Shown here: one piece after another, positions 43,241-52,438 of the stretch
Layout of the letters: each line of letters begins with the position of its first letter
Position numbering within the stretch: the first letter of the stretch is position 1
NCBI GenBank assembly: GCA_963575745.1
Contig: CAUYUJ010009458.1
Span: 251,001 to 315,000 of the forward strand
DNA length: 64,000 nt
DNA from: Prorocentrum cordatum
Taxonomy: Eukaryota; Sar; Dinophyceae; Prorocentrales; Prorocentraceae
Direction: 5' to 3'
Notes under the pieces: generated by a model
Told to the model about the DNA's origin: nothing
Seen by the model: only the letters and a program-made list of their open reading frames with translations
Database searches by the model: none
Translations under genes and position numbers: made by a program

Positions 43241-46068
43241 TGTGGAGGATTTGAGAGGGACATCGGAATGACCGTCCGTCCTTGCTGGAACAGCTCCGAC
43301 AGCGGCCCGTCGGGGTCCAGATTGCATCTCCCCTGACATGCCCAGTAATCGCAACGCCAAACCGGGTTCTCCAAGGGCGGGATCTCGTAGCTGGCCACCG
43401 AGGTTGCATGTCCCTGCCCGGGCCGCGTGCATAAATTCACCGCACCGAAACCGCATTCTGCGCAAGTCCCACTCAGATCAGGAAGAATGCCCAGGTCGAC
43501 GAAAATCTGCGCCACCACTAAGGGTGGCAGGCGAGCCAAATCGACCACTGCAATTCTCTGCGAGATCGGCTGCTTGGCGAGGTGAGCAACCTTCGTTTGC
43601 CGATGTTTCGCAGGGATATAACTTTGGCCCGGCGCCTCTTTTGCCTGCTGCGAGCGACCTCCCCTGACGGCGTCGTTCTGCGGCGAGGGCTTCCCCGACG
43701 TCAGCGAAGTTTTTCCTCGCGCGGATCTGCTATTTGCTCTCTTTTTCAGAGCATGCTTAGCCATGCATTCCCGCTGGCGTTGAGAGGCATGCTTCTTGAC
43801 GACAGACTTTTTCATTGCACGCGAATGGCCTCCCAAATTTTGCGGGAAACGTGGGCCGGCGCCGTCGTCCGCTTCCCCCGGCTGCTGCCGCGCCGAAACG
43901 CGCGCTGCTCTCACGCATTGAAGAAGGAGCAACTTCACACCAAGTGCCCTGGGCACCAGAAGACTGCACGCACCATTATGCCAAAAGGCCAGCTGCTCGT
44001 TGAGGCGCAGGTGAGCGAAGTGGAACTCCATGAGCAGCACGTAGTCGCCGTCGGCAGGGCTGCCTCTCTCCAGTGGTCTGAAACACATGTTGAACGGAGG
44101 CAGCATGCTGTCGCCGTCGAGAAGCCCGTCTGCAACGTACGGCGCGGCGTAACCCGCACTATTGATGGCGTCGACCATGCAGGTAGCAGAAAATGCATGG
44201 TTCATACGAACAAGATGAGGGCCCACATTGAATAAGAAGCAATCTCCTGGTGGCCCCGCCACTCCCATTCGAAGGCACGCAACAAACATGTAGGCCTTCT
44301 CAATGTTCAAGGGGGCGATCACGGCGAAGTCGCAACATCGCGCAGCCAGAATCCTGGCTCCGTGCCCGCGAGGAAGAACAATGCCTCGAAAACCGTTGAG
44401 AATCGTAGCATCGCCGGCAGTTAATCTTAAATGAACAGCGTGGCCACGAATGGAAAGCACGTGGTCTCCGCCCGCGTCAGATGCGAAATGGATCGGGAGC
44501 ATCTGCTTTCCAAACGGCACCAGAAGGCGATTGCCGTCTTCCAGCCGAAGAGGACCGGATTCTTCGATGGGCACAGTGAATCCGCACGAGCGCAGACACT
44601 CGCGCAAACAAGTGTCAACAAAATTGTGGTTCTCCCGCTCCATATACCTGTCGGCGTCGAAGAAAAAGAGATCGTTTGATATCTCCGGAAGATCTGCCAG
44701 ACGGAATATGCCTTGCAGGAAATTCACTCCGGCTAAAGCGTCCCCCAGCGATCCATCCACAGACAATTGGATGAGCGCATGGCCAATCACCGCGGGCGGC
44801 AGGGCCGACCTCATTGCGATTAGTGTCTGCGCCGATTGTACATGGGGTACCTGAGTCGCCGTGATCCACGCCGCAAAATCCTCTGCCTTCACGAAGCAAA
44901 AGATCAAAGGGCTGCCGTCACTGCGAACGGAGAGATATCGTTCAATCCTATTGGAGACCTCCACGAAAAAACTGTTCATGCGCCCTGGGTACACACCAGG
45001 TGCGGGCGGGGCCGCCGCGCGAAGTGCACCCGAGGAGAGACTCCTCTCGACGATGGCGACGCGCGCTCCCTCAATCTTCAAGATCCGATTCGCTTGCCAC
45101 GCGCTAATGGAGACCGCGATGTATCCGTCATAGAGATTTGCATCGTTGCTACCGATGCGCACGTGCACGCAATGGCCGCGGAAGCTGAGCAGATAATCGC
45201 CGATATCAAGAATGTCAGCAGAGCTGACGCGGCGAGGACAGAGACGAGCTCCGAACGGTGCCAACAATCGATTCGCATCGTCCTCCGTTAGAGGCCCGCT
45301 CTCATAGATCTTAACCGGGTACCCCATGGATCTCAGGCACTCCTGCATGCAGGTGTCGACGAATTTGTGGGAGCATCGGGCCATGTAGACATGCTGACTG
45401 AAAGCGGCCAGGGGTTGGTTGTTTTTCTGGATACCACTTATCATAAACAAACCATTTATATAGTAGATCGGCGCAACAAGGTCCGGCAGAAATCCACGAA
45501 TAGCGCATGCAACATAGATGCATCCAATCACTTCGCGAGGAAGCCACGAGCCAAAAGATCGCCAATTTCTCATGTTGCCGAGGTAAGGCATCTGTTTGAA
45601 CATGACCCAGCAAGCGAAATCACGAGCAACCATGAAATCGCCACTCATAGCGGCCCCCGTCCCAGCGCGCAGCGGTAAAAATCTCTTCGTGGAACCCTGC
45701 ACTTCTACCATGATGGAACCCATCCATCCTGAGAACGGCGCCGCTGGGGCCCTTGCGACTCGGCGCAACGCGCCGACGCCACTCGACGGCGCTGTTCGCG
45801 GCGCAGTGGAAGTTGCGACGAAAGACGGCAAACGTATCAACCACGGTTTCACCTTTACTCGCACCTCGGTCTGCCGATGAAACTCTGCGAAGACGACTTC
45901 CAAACACGCTTCGACGTTCCCCGCCGATTCTCCAGGGCAGACAACGATGCGCCCGTCGAACATGAGCCACGACGGCACGCAGTTGGGCGCTCTTTCGGAG
46001 ATAGCGTTCAGGAGGTCGTCCAGCTTGTGGTCTTCTTCGGCAGACAAAGCGTAAGCAAACCTGGACAT
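43150..46068 (-). CDS. 972-codon ORF: palm tail, three Cys/His modules, basic linker, zinc ribbon
   Basis: The longest non-repetitive frame in the window. Residues 1-80 end in a VPSWLMFDGR stretch that I read as the end of a palm-like domain begun upstream. Residues ~115-345, ~360-585 and ~586-725 (short) are related modules. Each has a Cys at the start of a helix (C240 in FVDTCMQECLRSMGY, C487 in FVDTCLRECLRSCGF, C630 in FSATCMVDAINSAGY), a P-F-G/P-F-N loop, and a His pair on a strand (GHCVHVRI, GHAVHLRL, FHFAHLRL) followed by Asp/Asn. Cys then His then Asp/Asn recalls papain-like folds such as C39 or OTU peptidases; this is inference. Residues 745-790 are a Lys/Arg linker. C869-x2-C872 with C906-x4-C911 makes a zinc ribbon as in ISXO2 transposases. 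The true C-terminus probably shifts frame near 43200 into the transposase. The start ATG may not be the real one, since the palm continues upstream. Confidence 0.7.
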   Translation of the reverse strand: MSRFAYALSAEEDHKLDDLLNAISERAPNCVPSWLMFDGRIVVCPGESAGNVEACLEVVFAEFHRQTEVRVKVKPWLIRLPSFVATSTAPRTAPSSGVGALRRVARAPAAPFSGWMGSIMVEVQGSTKRFLPLRAGTGAAMSGDFMVARDFACWVMFKQMPYLGNMRNWRSFGSWLPREVIGCIYVACAIRGFLPDLVAPIYYINGLFMISGIQKNNQPLAAFSQHVYMARCSHKFVDTCMQECLRSMGYPVKIYESGPLTEDDANRLLAPFGARLCPRRVSSADILDIGDYLLSFRGHCVHVRIGSNDANLYDGYIAVSISAWQANRILKIEGARVAIVERSLSSGALRAAAPPAPGVYPGRMNSFFVEVSNRIERYLSVRSDGSPLIFCFVKAEDFAAWITATQVPHVQSAQTLIAMRSALPPAVIGHALIQLSVDGSLGDALAGVNFLQGIFRLADLPEISNDLFFFDADRYMERENHNFVDTCLRECLRSCGFTVPIEESGPLRLEDGNRLLVPFGKQMLPIHFASDAGGDHVLSIRGHAVHLRLTAGDATILNGFRGIVLPRGHGARILAARCCDFAVIAPLNIEKAYMFVACLRMGVAGPPGDCFLFNVGPHLVRMNHAFSATCMVDAINSAGYAAPYVADGLLDGDSMLPPFNMCFRPLERGSPADGDYVLLMEFHFAHLRLNEQLAFWHNGACSLLVPRALGVKLLLLQCVRAARVSARQQPGEADDGAGPRFPQNLGGHSRAMKKSVVKKHASQRQRECMAKHALKKRANSRSARGKTSLTSGKPSPQNDAVRGGRSQQAKEAPGQSYIPAKHRQTKVAHLAKQPISQRIAVVDLARLPPLVVAQIFVDLGILPDLSGTCAECGFGAVNLCTRPGQGHATSVASYEIPPLENPVWRCDYWACQGRCNLDPDGPLSELFQQGRTVIPMSLSNPPHQLAATWKSGALLFHFALMRPIVRYSPQDL

Positions 46069-46445
46069 AGCAGGCGTTCTGTGTTCATTGACAACCCCCG
46101 TAGATACTCGAACTGCGCGTCGTCGTTCACCAAGGCCACGAGGGTCAGAACATCGCTCTGCCGACGTCAGAACATGGGATTCTGATCAACAGGTCGCCCG
46201 CCAAAAAATGTCTTCAATAATTTCATCTTCACTTGTTCTCGAGACTCGCCGTAATAATCCTGCAAGAAGCCGTGCCACTTCGCAGGCGACGCCACGAAGC
46301 TGTCAAGCACTTCGCTCACTCCTCTGAGACGCTTGCACAAAAGCGAGCACATCGTTGGGATCGAGTTCTCAAAGTCCAAATCCAAGATAATGAAATCAGA
46401 ATCCTCTGGCAATTGGCAAGCAGCGGCCCTGGCCTCTCGCATGCG
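46069..46445 (-). pseudogene. Palm-like polymerase/primase segment
   Basis: The 91-codon minus frame gives FIILDLDFENSIPTMCSL, then a helical stretch with DYYGESREQVKMKLLKTFFG and a TGA at 46167. The same frame continues past the stop as LTLVALVNDDAQFEYLRGL, then shifts into the start of the 972-codon ORF, which carries LMFDG. A D-x-D-x-x-N-x-x-P motif with a downstream F-D-G is what I would expect of motif A and motif C of a palm-like nucleotidyl transferase. I cannot name the family with certainty. No start is supported; a TGA lies 9 bp upstream of the first ATG, so an acceptor is likely. The stop suggests decay or an undetected short intron. Confidence 0.4.
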
Positions 46446-46606
46446 GCACTTTCATATATCATTAATTTAAACAAGAAATTGAAACATACAATGTTTGCAT
46501 TCTCTTTAATTTCGATATCATAAGTTGGGGGAAGGAAGAGGCAGTGACCGAAATGCGGCAGCATTGCTATGCACACACATAAGTTAACTGATTAGCAGGG
46601 AAAGAA

Positions 46607-49183
46607 TTACAATATTTGAAAGTTGCCGCATGCCTCCTTGGTGATGGTCTGCAGAGACAGACCCAAGCTGTATCGCCTCCCAGGAATGCCGTACTTCCGG
46701 ATGTAGTGCACAGTGTGTTCCACCATCCCTTTGAAGCGCCTGCTTGGTCTTGAATCTCTGCTCAGCTTCTGCATGTAAGCATTCACTTGTTTTTTTACGC
46801 CGGTCTTCGACTTTCTGGTTATAGTCGATAAAGAGCCTGGAGGTTTACAACCTGGGTGAACGCGCCTGCATCAGCATCGCCCTGGCGACGTCGATACGCG
46901 TTCTCTACGTCCTTCCCAGCGTCCTTCTCGACGAAATCGTCGGCCTGAGGATTCGCTTCGCATTCCTGGATCAAGTCCCATATGTTGCTCCACATCTCGA
47001 ACTTTGGCAGTCCGTGTTTCTCTGCCAGGCGTTTGAACTTGTCCGCGTCGAAGTCGGCTCGGTAATAACCTGTTCCAGTGGCATCTGCTTGAAACAAATA
47101 CGGGTACACCTCGACATCGTTTCATGTTGTTCAGTTTCGATGGCTTCGTCGCAGTGCCCTGCAGCTTATGAGAACCGGGTAAAATGATTGATTTCTGTAA
47201 AACATAATTCTTGAACATCCGCGGCTGGGTGACATTGGAAGAATGCAAGCGAATCAGTGTGTTCTTGGCCTCGGCGTAGAACTCGGCTTCTCTGTCGTTT
47301 CCATCGTCGGCGGGCGATGGATGTTCTATACCTCCGCATGCCATGCTCTTTACAAGCGACCTGGTAGACTGGTCGATCGCCTGACCAGGGTTCAACACGT
47401 AGTGCAACATCTCCTCAGCATTGTACTGCTGCATTAGTGGAACTAGGTGATTGTGTAGGCGGCAGTGTCCAGCCTCACCTTGAAGCAGCCAAGTCCTCAA
47501 GTCGGGGTCCTGCAGATACACATGCATAGAGTGATCAACTTTCTCTGGGTCCCCGATGAACTTGCTCAGTAGCTCCACGCATACAATGCGGCGCAGATGC
47601 GGAGTTAGCCTCTCGTCATCGTCGGGGTCAGTGACCGATATTGCGGGAGTTTCTTTATTCAACTCCCAGAACTTCGCCGTCCGAGGCCACTGGCGCATCT
47701 CTGTGGTCCTCCCATAGTTCGGTCGCGAAGCGAGGGCTTCGCCAGACACGAATGGCTTCCAGACGGCGTCGAGGAGCCTAGAGCCAGCTTCGCATTCCTG
47801 GACAGTGATCAGGCGCATGTTTGCAAAATGGCCGCTCTGCACGCGGAACTCGTCTTTCTTGTCAAAAAAGACAGTGGGCGAAACAAAGGCGTGGTTCTCG
47901 CCGGCCACGTTCGCCCGGAGAGCAGATAGCATGCTCTTGGCGCTGCCGCCTCTGCCTTAGATAAAGATCATTCGCGGGGCGCTCATGCGGTTCATAAGGC
48001 CCAGGCATTCTACGCAGTCGACAAGAAGACGACCTTGCGTGTTCCCAGCATGCGATGCATCCAGAAAGGTTATCATCCTGTCTCTGGCGTGACCAGGAGG
48101 AGCCCAAGACAACCTGGCTTCGATATGCTGGTAGACGTTGTTCGCCATGGTCTTCTCCATCTGCAACACCTCTACGCTGCCGTCGGCCGCCGTTGCAAAT
48201 CGGATGCAGACGTCCTCGAAGTGCAGGGTGTCGCAATCAAGCGGCGTGGGGATTTGGAACCACGCCGCGAAACAGTGGAGCGGCCCGGCCGCGTCATCAG
48301 CTGCGCTGAATCTCCACGCGAGACCGCCCATGGCATGTCCCACTGGCGCGGCCCAGTGTTTCTTCACAGCAGAATCGTGGAATTCGAAATCGCTTGCTGG
48401 TCTATATGCATTAATCGGCGCATTGTCGCGCAAGAAATCAAATACATTATCCCACTTGCGATCTACTTTCTCTACGCAGATGCGGAGCAAGTAATAGCGA
48501 GCGACATTAAATGCCGCCACGGCCGCCTCCACGAAGTCGACTGGAAGAACTTTCATTTTTCGTAGAGCTCCATTCTCGCATTGTCGAACTGCGTCTGAGT
48601 GAGCTCGGAGACGACAATCACCTAGCAGTGCGAGAACGAAGGCAAGAAGCATACCGCTTTTCGGATCGCAGACAACGTTCATATATAGGAAGAGCGCAAT
48701 AAGACTCAGACCAGCACGTGCAGCCCCTTCTGGCGGCGTCGCCCAAGACTCAACGGTTTCGCAAAGCTTCTCGGCAACGGCATCTATCTTGTCCACGACC
48801 TTAGGCCCAGATACAACAGCCTCCACGGCCAAATCCAGCGAACTTGTCCCGCCCGGGTGCAGCAAGTCCGAAATGTCGTCAGCGTTCCTCCACGTCTTTG
48901 AGTCTCGGTCGAACGCGCCGAGGCGGCGCGGCCGAGTCTGGCATGGACTGCGGCACAGGAGCACCCATAATGTCACGCCCCAGACGTCGCGTGTACTCGG
49001 ACTCCTGCGAATCTCCGTCGCCGGCCCCTCCAAACGCATCTGGGCCTGCAGGAACTTTAAGGGGATCATAATCTGACAGTACATAGTAAGTCCACGTTCT
49101 GTAGGACGCGCGATCGCGATCATCCATGGGGGCGAACTCGTGCGTGCGGTTACACCTCTTAATGCAAATGCTCCGGTCATCAC
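46607..49183 (-). pseudogene. D5-like superfamily 3 helicase, interrupted
   Basis: SF3 helicases unwind DNA at viral and plasmid-like origins. Minus strand: the frame from about 48915 reads FDRDSKTWRNADDISDLL and runs to MSAPRMIFI, then TAA (47957-47959). The next eight codons in that frame are GRGGSAKS, a Walker A variant of GxGGxGKS. After it come a Walker B-like RLITVQECEA, motif C-like KFWELNKETPAI and an arginine-finger-like RRIVCVELLSKF, in the D5 order and spacing. A frame change near 47125 leads to YPYLFQADATGTGYYRADF, a second near 46835, and a third at an A7 run near 46795. The last frame ends in IRKYGIPGRRYSLGLSLQ and TAA at 46607. So one nonsense codon and at least three frame changes break an otherwise complete helicase. 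Assembly indels are an alternative for the shifts. Confidence 0.8.
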
Positions 49184-50132
49184 GTGCTACGAGGATTTCT
49201 CCATCAACAATTCTCACAGCCTTGAAATGATCGACTCCATCGAAAGCTACGTACTTCTGACCTTCCTGGTGAAAGTTCTCGCTTCCCGGCTCGACAGGCA
49301 GCAGCATCTTCCCGTGGCGGCTCAGCATTGGGTTGCTATCCTCGAGGACATGGAAACCGCCGTCGTTTTCATATGGCACCTCCACCCCCAATGCCCGCAA
49401 AGAGTCGAGGAGGCAAACGTCCTTGCACATCGGCTTCGCCCACGTGGGACGCCCGCGAAGGGGCCCAAAGAACTTCAGCCTTTTCGAACCACTCTCTCCG
49501 CTGCCCTTGTCGATCGAGACGCTTGGAAACTCAGGGGCGCGATTCTTCCGACGCCACGTGCGACTCTTTGGAGCCATTGCAGCCGCGCCCTCCTGACGTC
49601 GAAAGATATTCCTCTCCCTCCGCCGCCGCCGCATGGACTGCTGCGAGCGCTTATATACCCGCCCTTCCCCTGGGAACTTCATCGTCAGCATTGCATCTGG
49701 TGCGATGAACTCTTTAATCTTGTAGGTATCAGGAACTGTTAGGGCTGGTTCTTGCGGAGGGTACATCTCGCCCCGTACATCCGCTTTTGCGTGGGACTTC
49801 GCTCGCCTCTGGAGTTTGTTTTTCTTTGGGTCTTTCTTGGCCAAATAAATGCTCTGGCAATTGAATACCCCACTCTTGAATCGAACCTTCATACCCCACT
49901 GCACGTCGCCCTGAGGACGAAGGGAAGAGTTTTTGTTCGGAAGCAATTTCCAAACAAAAAACTTAACGTTTATTACGGTGGTTGATACGACTGATGAGTT
50001 CAATTCAAGTTTGCCATAAAGAACTGCCTCGTCGAAGAAATTGCTGCCATCGATGACGACCCCCCGCTGGCCGAACGACTCGTCCTTGCAGTTCCAGAAG
50101 ACGACGTCCTTGACTTTGAAACCGATGGGCAA
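48879..50132 (-). CDS. 417-codon ORF with basic cluster and a fourth Cys/His module
   Basis: Residues 1-130 are hydrophobic/charged with beta-like strands and no known domain. Residues 166-190 form an Arg-rich cluster (MRRRRRERNIFRR), a likely nuclear signal or nucleic-acid contact. Residues 235-320 repeat the module of the 972-codon ORF: C240 in CKDVCLLDSLRALGV, H302 in GVDHFKAVRI, then Asp residues at 310 and 318. The tail is Pro/Asp-rich and ends 300 bp inside the helicase frame. The helicase-side frame becomes convincing only at about 48915, so I infer that this protein was once continuous with the helicase and a shift near 48910 separates them. The start ATG is provisional; an upstream stretch at 50170-50310 may be an earlier exon. 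Confidence 0.6.
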   Translation of the reverse strand: MPIGFKVKDVVFWNCKDESFGQRGVVIDGSNFFDEAVLYGKLELNSSVVSTTVINVKFFVWKLLPNKNSSLRPQGDVQWGMKVRFKSGVFNCQSIYLAKKDPKKNKLQRRAKSHAKADVRGEMYPPQEPALTVPDTYKIKEFIAPDAMLTMKFPGEGRVYKRSQQSMRRRRRERNIFRRQEGAAAMAPKSRTWRRKNRAPEFPSVSIDKGSGESGSKRLKFFGPLRGRPTWAKPMCKDVCLLDSLRALGVEVPYENDGGFHVLEDSNPMLSRHGKMLLPVEPGSENFHQEGQKYVAFDGVDHFKAVRIVDGEILVARDDRSICIKRCNRTHEFAPMDDRDRASYRTWTYYVLSDYDPLKVPAGPDAFGGAGDGDSQESEYTRRLGRDIMGAPVPQSMPDSAAPPRRVRPRLKDVEER

Positions 50133-50164
50133 GTTCCCATCGACGGCGGAGTTGCGATCCTATG

Positions 50165-50320
50165 GGCGCGGGCTCAAGCAAATTCGCCAGCCCCCCTCCA
50201 TGACCTTCTGCCGGAGCAGCAGGCGCCAGTTAATTGTCGCACCCAGCCGTGGCGACAATTCAACACCCAATTGGTTGCAAATTCCTCCGAAGGTATTATT
50301 TCGTTTCTGGTGATGTGTCG
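50165..50320 (-). other. Possible upstream exon of the minus-strand gene
   Basis: The minus frame reads GGICNQLGVELSPRLGATI followed by NWRLLLRQKVMEGGW, protein-like but unassigned. It lies directly upstream of the 417-codon ORF. Confidence 0.3.
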
Positions 50321-50477
50321 CGGAGTGAGTCATGTTCACTGTTTTCTGTTATCCGGAATCTCTACTTTTCTCCTGCCACTTCGACAACTATCGCCGCGAC
50401 GAAACCGCTCGCCCTCGATAGTTCTGGGCAGATTGGGTGGGTTCGGGTTGGGGCCCGCAGTATCCGACTGCTTCTTG

Positions 50478-50981
50478 CTAGACTGCGTTAATCCCCCCAT
50501 TTTCCGAAAGCATCTCGTCGGAAGTTGTCTCCACATTCGACTGCTGGGGGCCGTCGAGGAAGTTGTCGAAGTCGCCCATGCTCGACGCGTCCCAATCGCC
50601 CCACGAGCTCACCTCGCCAGAGAGATCGGCGGTGCTCGAGTCCCAGACAACGAGCCCGCCACCCTCCACGAAGTCGAAGGGGTCGATGTCCCGCTCCACC
50701 TCGGCCGCATCATCTCCCATCTCTGACGCGTCGGCATCGCTGCCGTCGTCCACCGGCGCATCCCGATCGCCGGCGAGCCTGACGTGGCCGCCAACGATGT
50801 AGCCGCCTTCCTTGAAGCAGGAAACAGAAATTACCTTTGGAAACGCATGCCCCTCCTCTCCCCGCCCGCCTCGCCTCGCCCTGTCACCTCTGATTCCGCC
50901 CCGCGGAATCATCGCCGGGCTTGTCCGCTCCCAGCCACGGACATTCGGCAGGAGGGGATATGGGGTCAATAGTGAAATCAA
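50478..50981 (-). CDS. Acidic ORF, 167 codons
   Basis: Residues ~75-167 are strongly acidic and Ser/Gly-rich (DDGSDADASEMGDDAAEVER), with no known domain. It has the same strand as the downstream element, so it may be a 5' exon or a separate protein. The first ~50 residues look non-coding, so the start is doubtful. Confidence 0.35.
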   Translation of the reverse strand: MISLLTPYPLLPNVRGWERTSPAMIPRGGIRGDRARRGGRGEEGHAFPKVISVSCFKEGGYIVGGHVRLAGDRDAPVDDGSDADASEMGDDAAEVERDIDPFDFVEGGGLVVWDSSTADLSGEVSSWGDWDASSMGDFDNFLDGPQQSNVETTSDEMLSENGGINAV

Positions 50982-51094
50982 TTAGTATGACTACAATGAT
51001 GGCATCACCTGTCAATTACACATCGACCGTCGACTCTGCATTCAGTCGATGTACAGAGAACGACATAATCGATACGACTTGTAAGTACATTTTC

Positions 51095-51619
51095 TCATCG
51101 CGTTTCTTCTGTCCTGTGCTTCCTCCTGCGGCGTCGTTGTCTTCGCGAATCCTGTCTAGAACCAATCAACAATCGGTCACTCGACATCGGTCGCGATTGA
51201 CTGCTCTCGGCGAGATCGGTCGGTCGATCCACATCAACACCTGCTGGCGCAATTCTGTCCTTGTCGATGATTCGGAAAAACTCATTATCAGCGAGCTGCA
51301 TGTGGTGATACATCTCCAGGGGGAGATACATCTTCAGGGCCGCCCCATCGGAGGAACTCTCCACGTTGACAACGGTCACGTCGTTACCCTCCACCTCCGA
51401 CGGGCCCGAAGCATCCTGCAACTGTTCCCCCCCTGAGCTCAGGACGCGCCAATTGTTCTCGCCAAAGCACATGTCGGCCATGTTTATATCATCTCTCTCC
51501 ACCAACGACGCGCCGACAACTCCCTCCAGTCGGCCGCCGCCTGAGCTCGGGAACGACCAAAGGCCCTCGAAATCGAAACCGAGATCAGTGAACTCGCAAT
51601 GCGCTCGTTCGGCGAACAC
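51095..51619 (-). CDS. ORF of 174 codons, acidic with Arg-rich tail
   Basis: The middle part (LKMYLPLEMYHHMQLADNEF) is protein-like. The end is an Arg run, possibly read-through into an intron. Same strand as the downstream genes, no family recognised. It may be the first coding exon of the element. Confidence 0.3.
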   Translation of the reverse strand: MFAERAHCEFTDLGFDFEGLWSFPSSGGGRLEGVVGASLVERDDINMADMCFGENNWRVLSSGGEQLQDASGPSEVEGNDVTVVNVESSSDGAALKMYLPLEMYHHMQLADNEFFRIIDKDRIAPAGVDVDRPTDLAESSQSRPMSSDRLLIGSRQDSRRQRRRRRKHRTEETR

Positions 51620-52192
51620 TCAAGCCTGCCTGGCGGCAGTCGAATCGAGCGCAGATCGAATCGATTCGAATTCGATAGGGCAGGCGAGAGCAAGAACGCA
51701 TCCCCTGAGCCTAGTCGCGCTCAGCGAAAACGCAATCGCACACATGGTAAACGCGATCGATGCTTTCGATCATCGACTTTCTCTTTTTATCGTTGTAACC
51801 GAGAACTCCTATCCGAGCGGCCCCAGGAGATGGATGGACGAGGCGCGCGCAGCTCATCGTCTCCCACGCCCAGTCGTTCTTCGCAGCATCGTCGAGGAAC
51901 GTATTCTCCTGATAGAGCCCCGCAGGCACGCCGCACACAGATCCGGGAAGCACCTCAGCGACATGCAAGGGAATTGTATATCTTCGAGATTAATGCAGAA
52001 GAAAAAAAGAAGACGACCGGAGAGCCCAAAAAAGCAAGAGATCCCGTAGATGGGATATTCTAACTACAAATCCCAACGTCTGACACTTAAGATCAACGTT
52101 GATGTCTTGATCGACAGTGTGTAACCATGGCAGTCATTAAAACACTGGTTGTGTGTTATGTGCAATTTCCTATGTTACCACAATGATTTCTT
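51620..52192. other. No supported gene
   Basis: Frames on both strands are short or compositionally odd. No repeat. Confidence 0.4.
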
Positions 52193-52438
52193 TCAGACAT
52201 GAATAAGACATGTTATCCGGCGCTGATCGCGCTCGAAGTGCCCGGTGCACGATATAATCGAAATGATATCACCCTGTCGGCGTCGAATGGCTACGGCTCC
52301 GACCTGATCACCAGCGAAATTGGCGCTTCCTCCTGCCGGCTGGGGCGCATCCACCGCAAACATCGCGACGTGCTCAACGATGCGGTTTCGACTGTGTTGC
52401 TGGTCGTCTTGCTCGAGCCGCAAAATCTGAAGCGATAG
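52193..52438 (-). other. Weak candidate exon
   Basis: The minus frame contains NRIVEHVAMFAVDAPQPAGG and is open on both strands for about 80 codons. No family; listed because of its position upstream of the element. Confidence 0.2.

Noticed and set aside
47243-47437. Plus-strand ORFs within 43-50 kb
   Set aside because: They are antisense shadows of the minus-strand helicase and 972-codon ORF.
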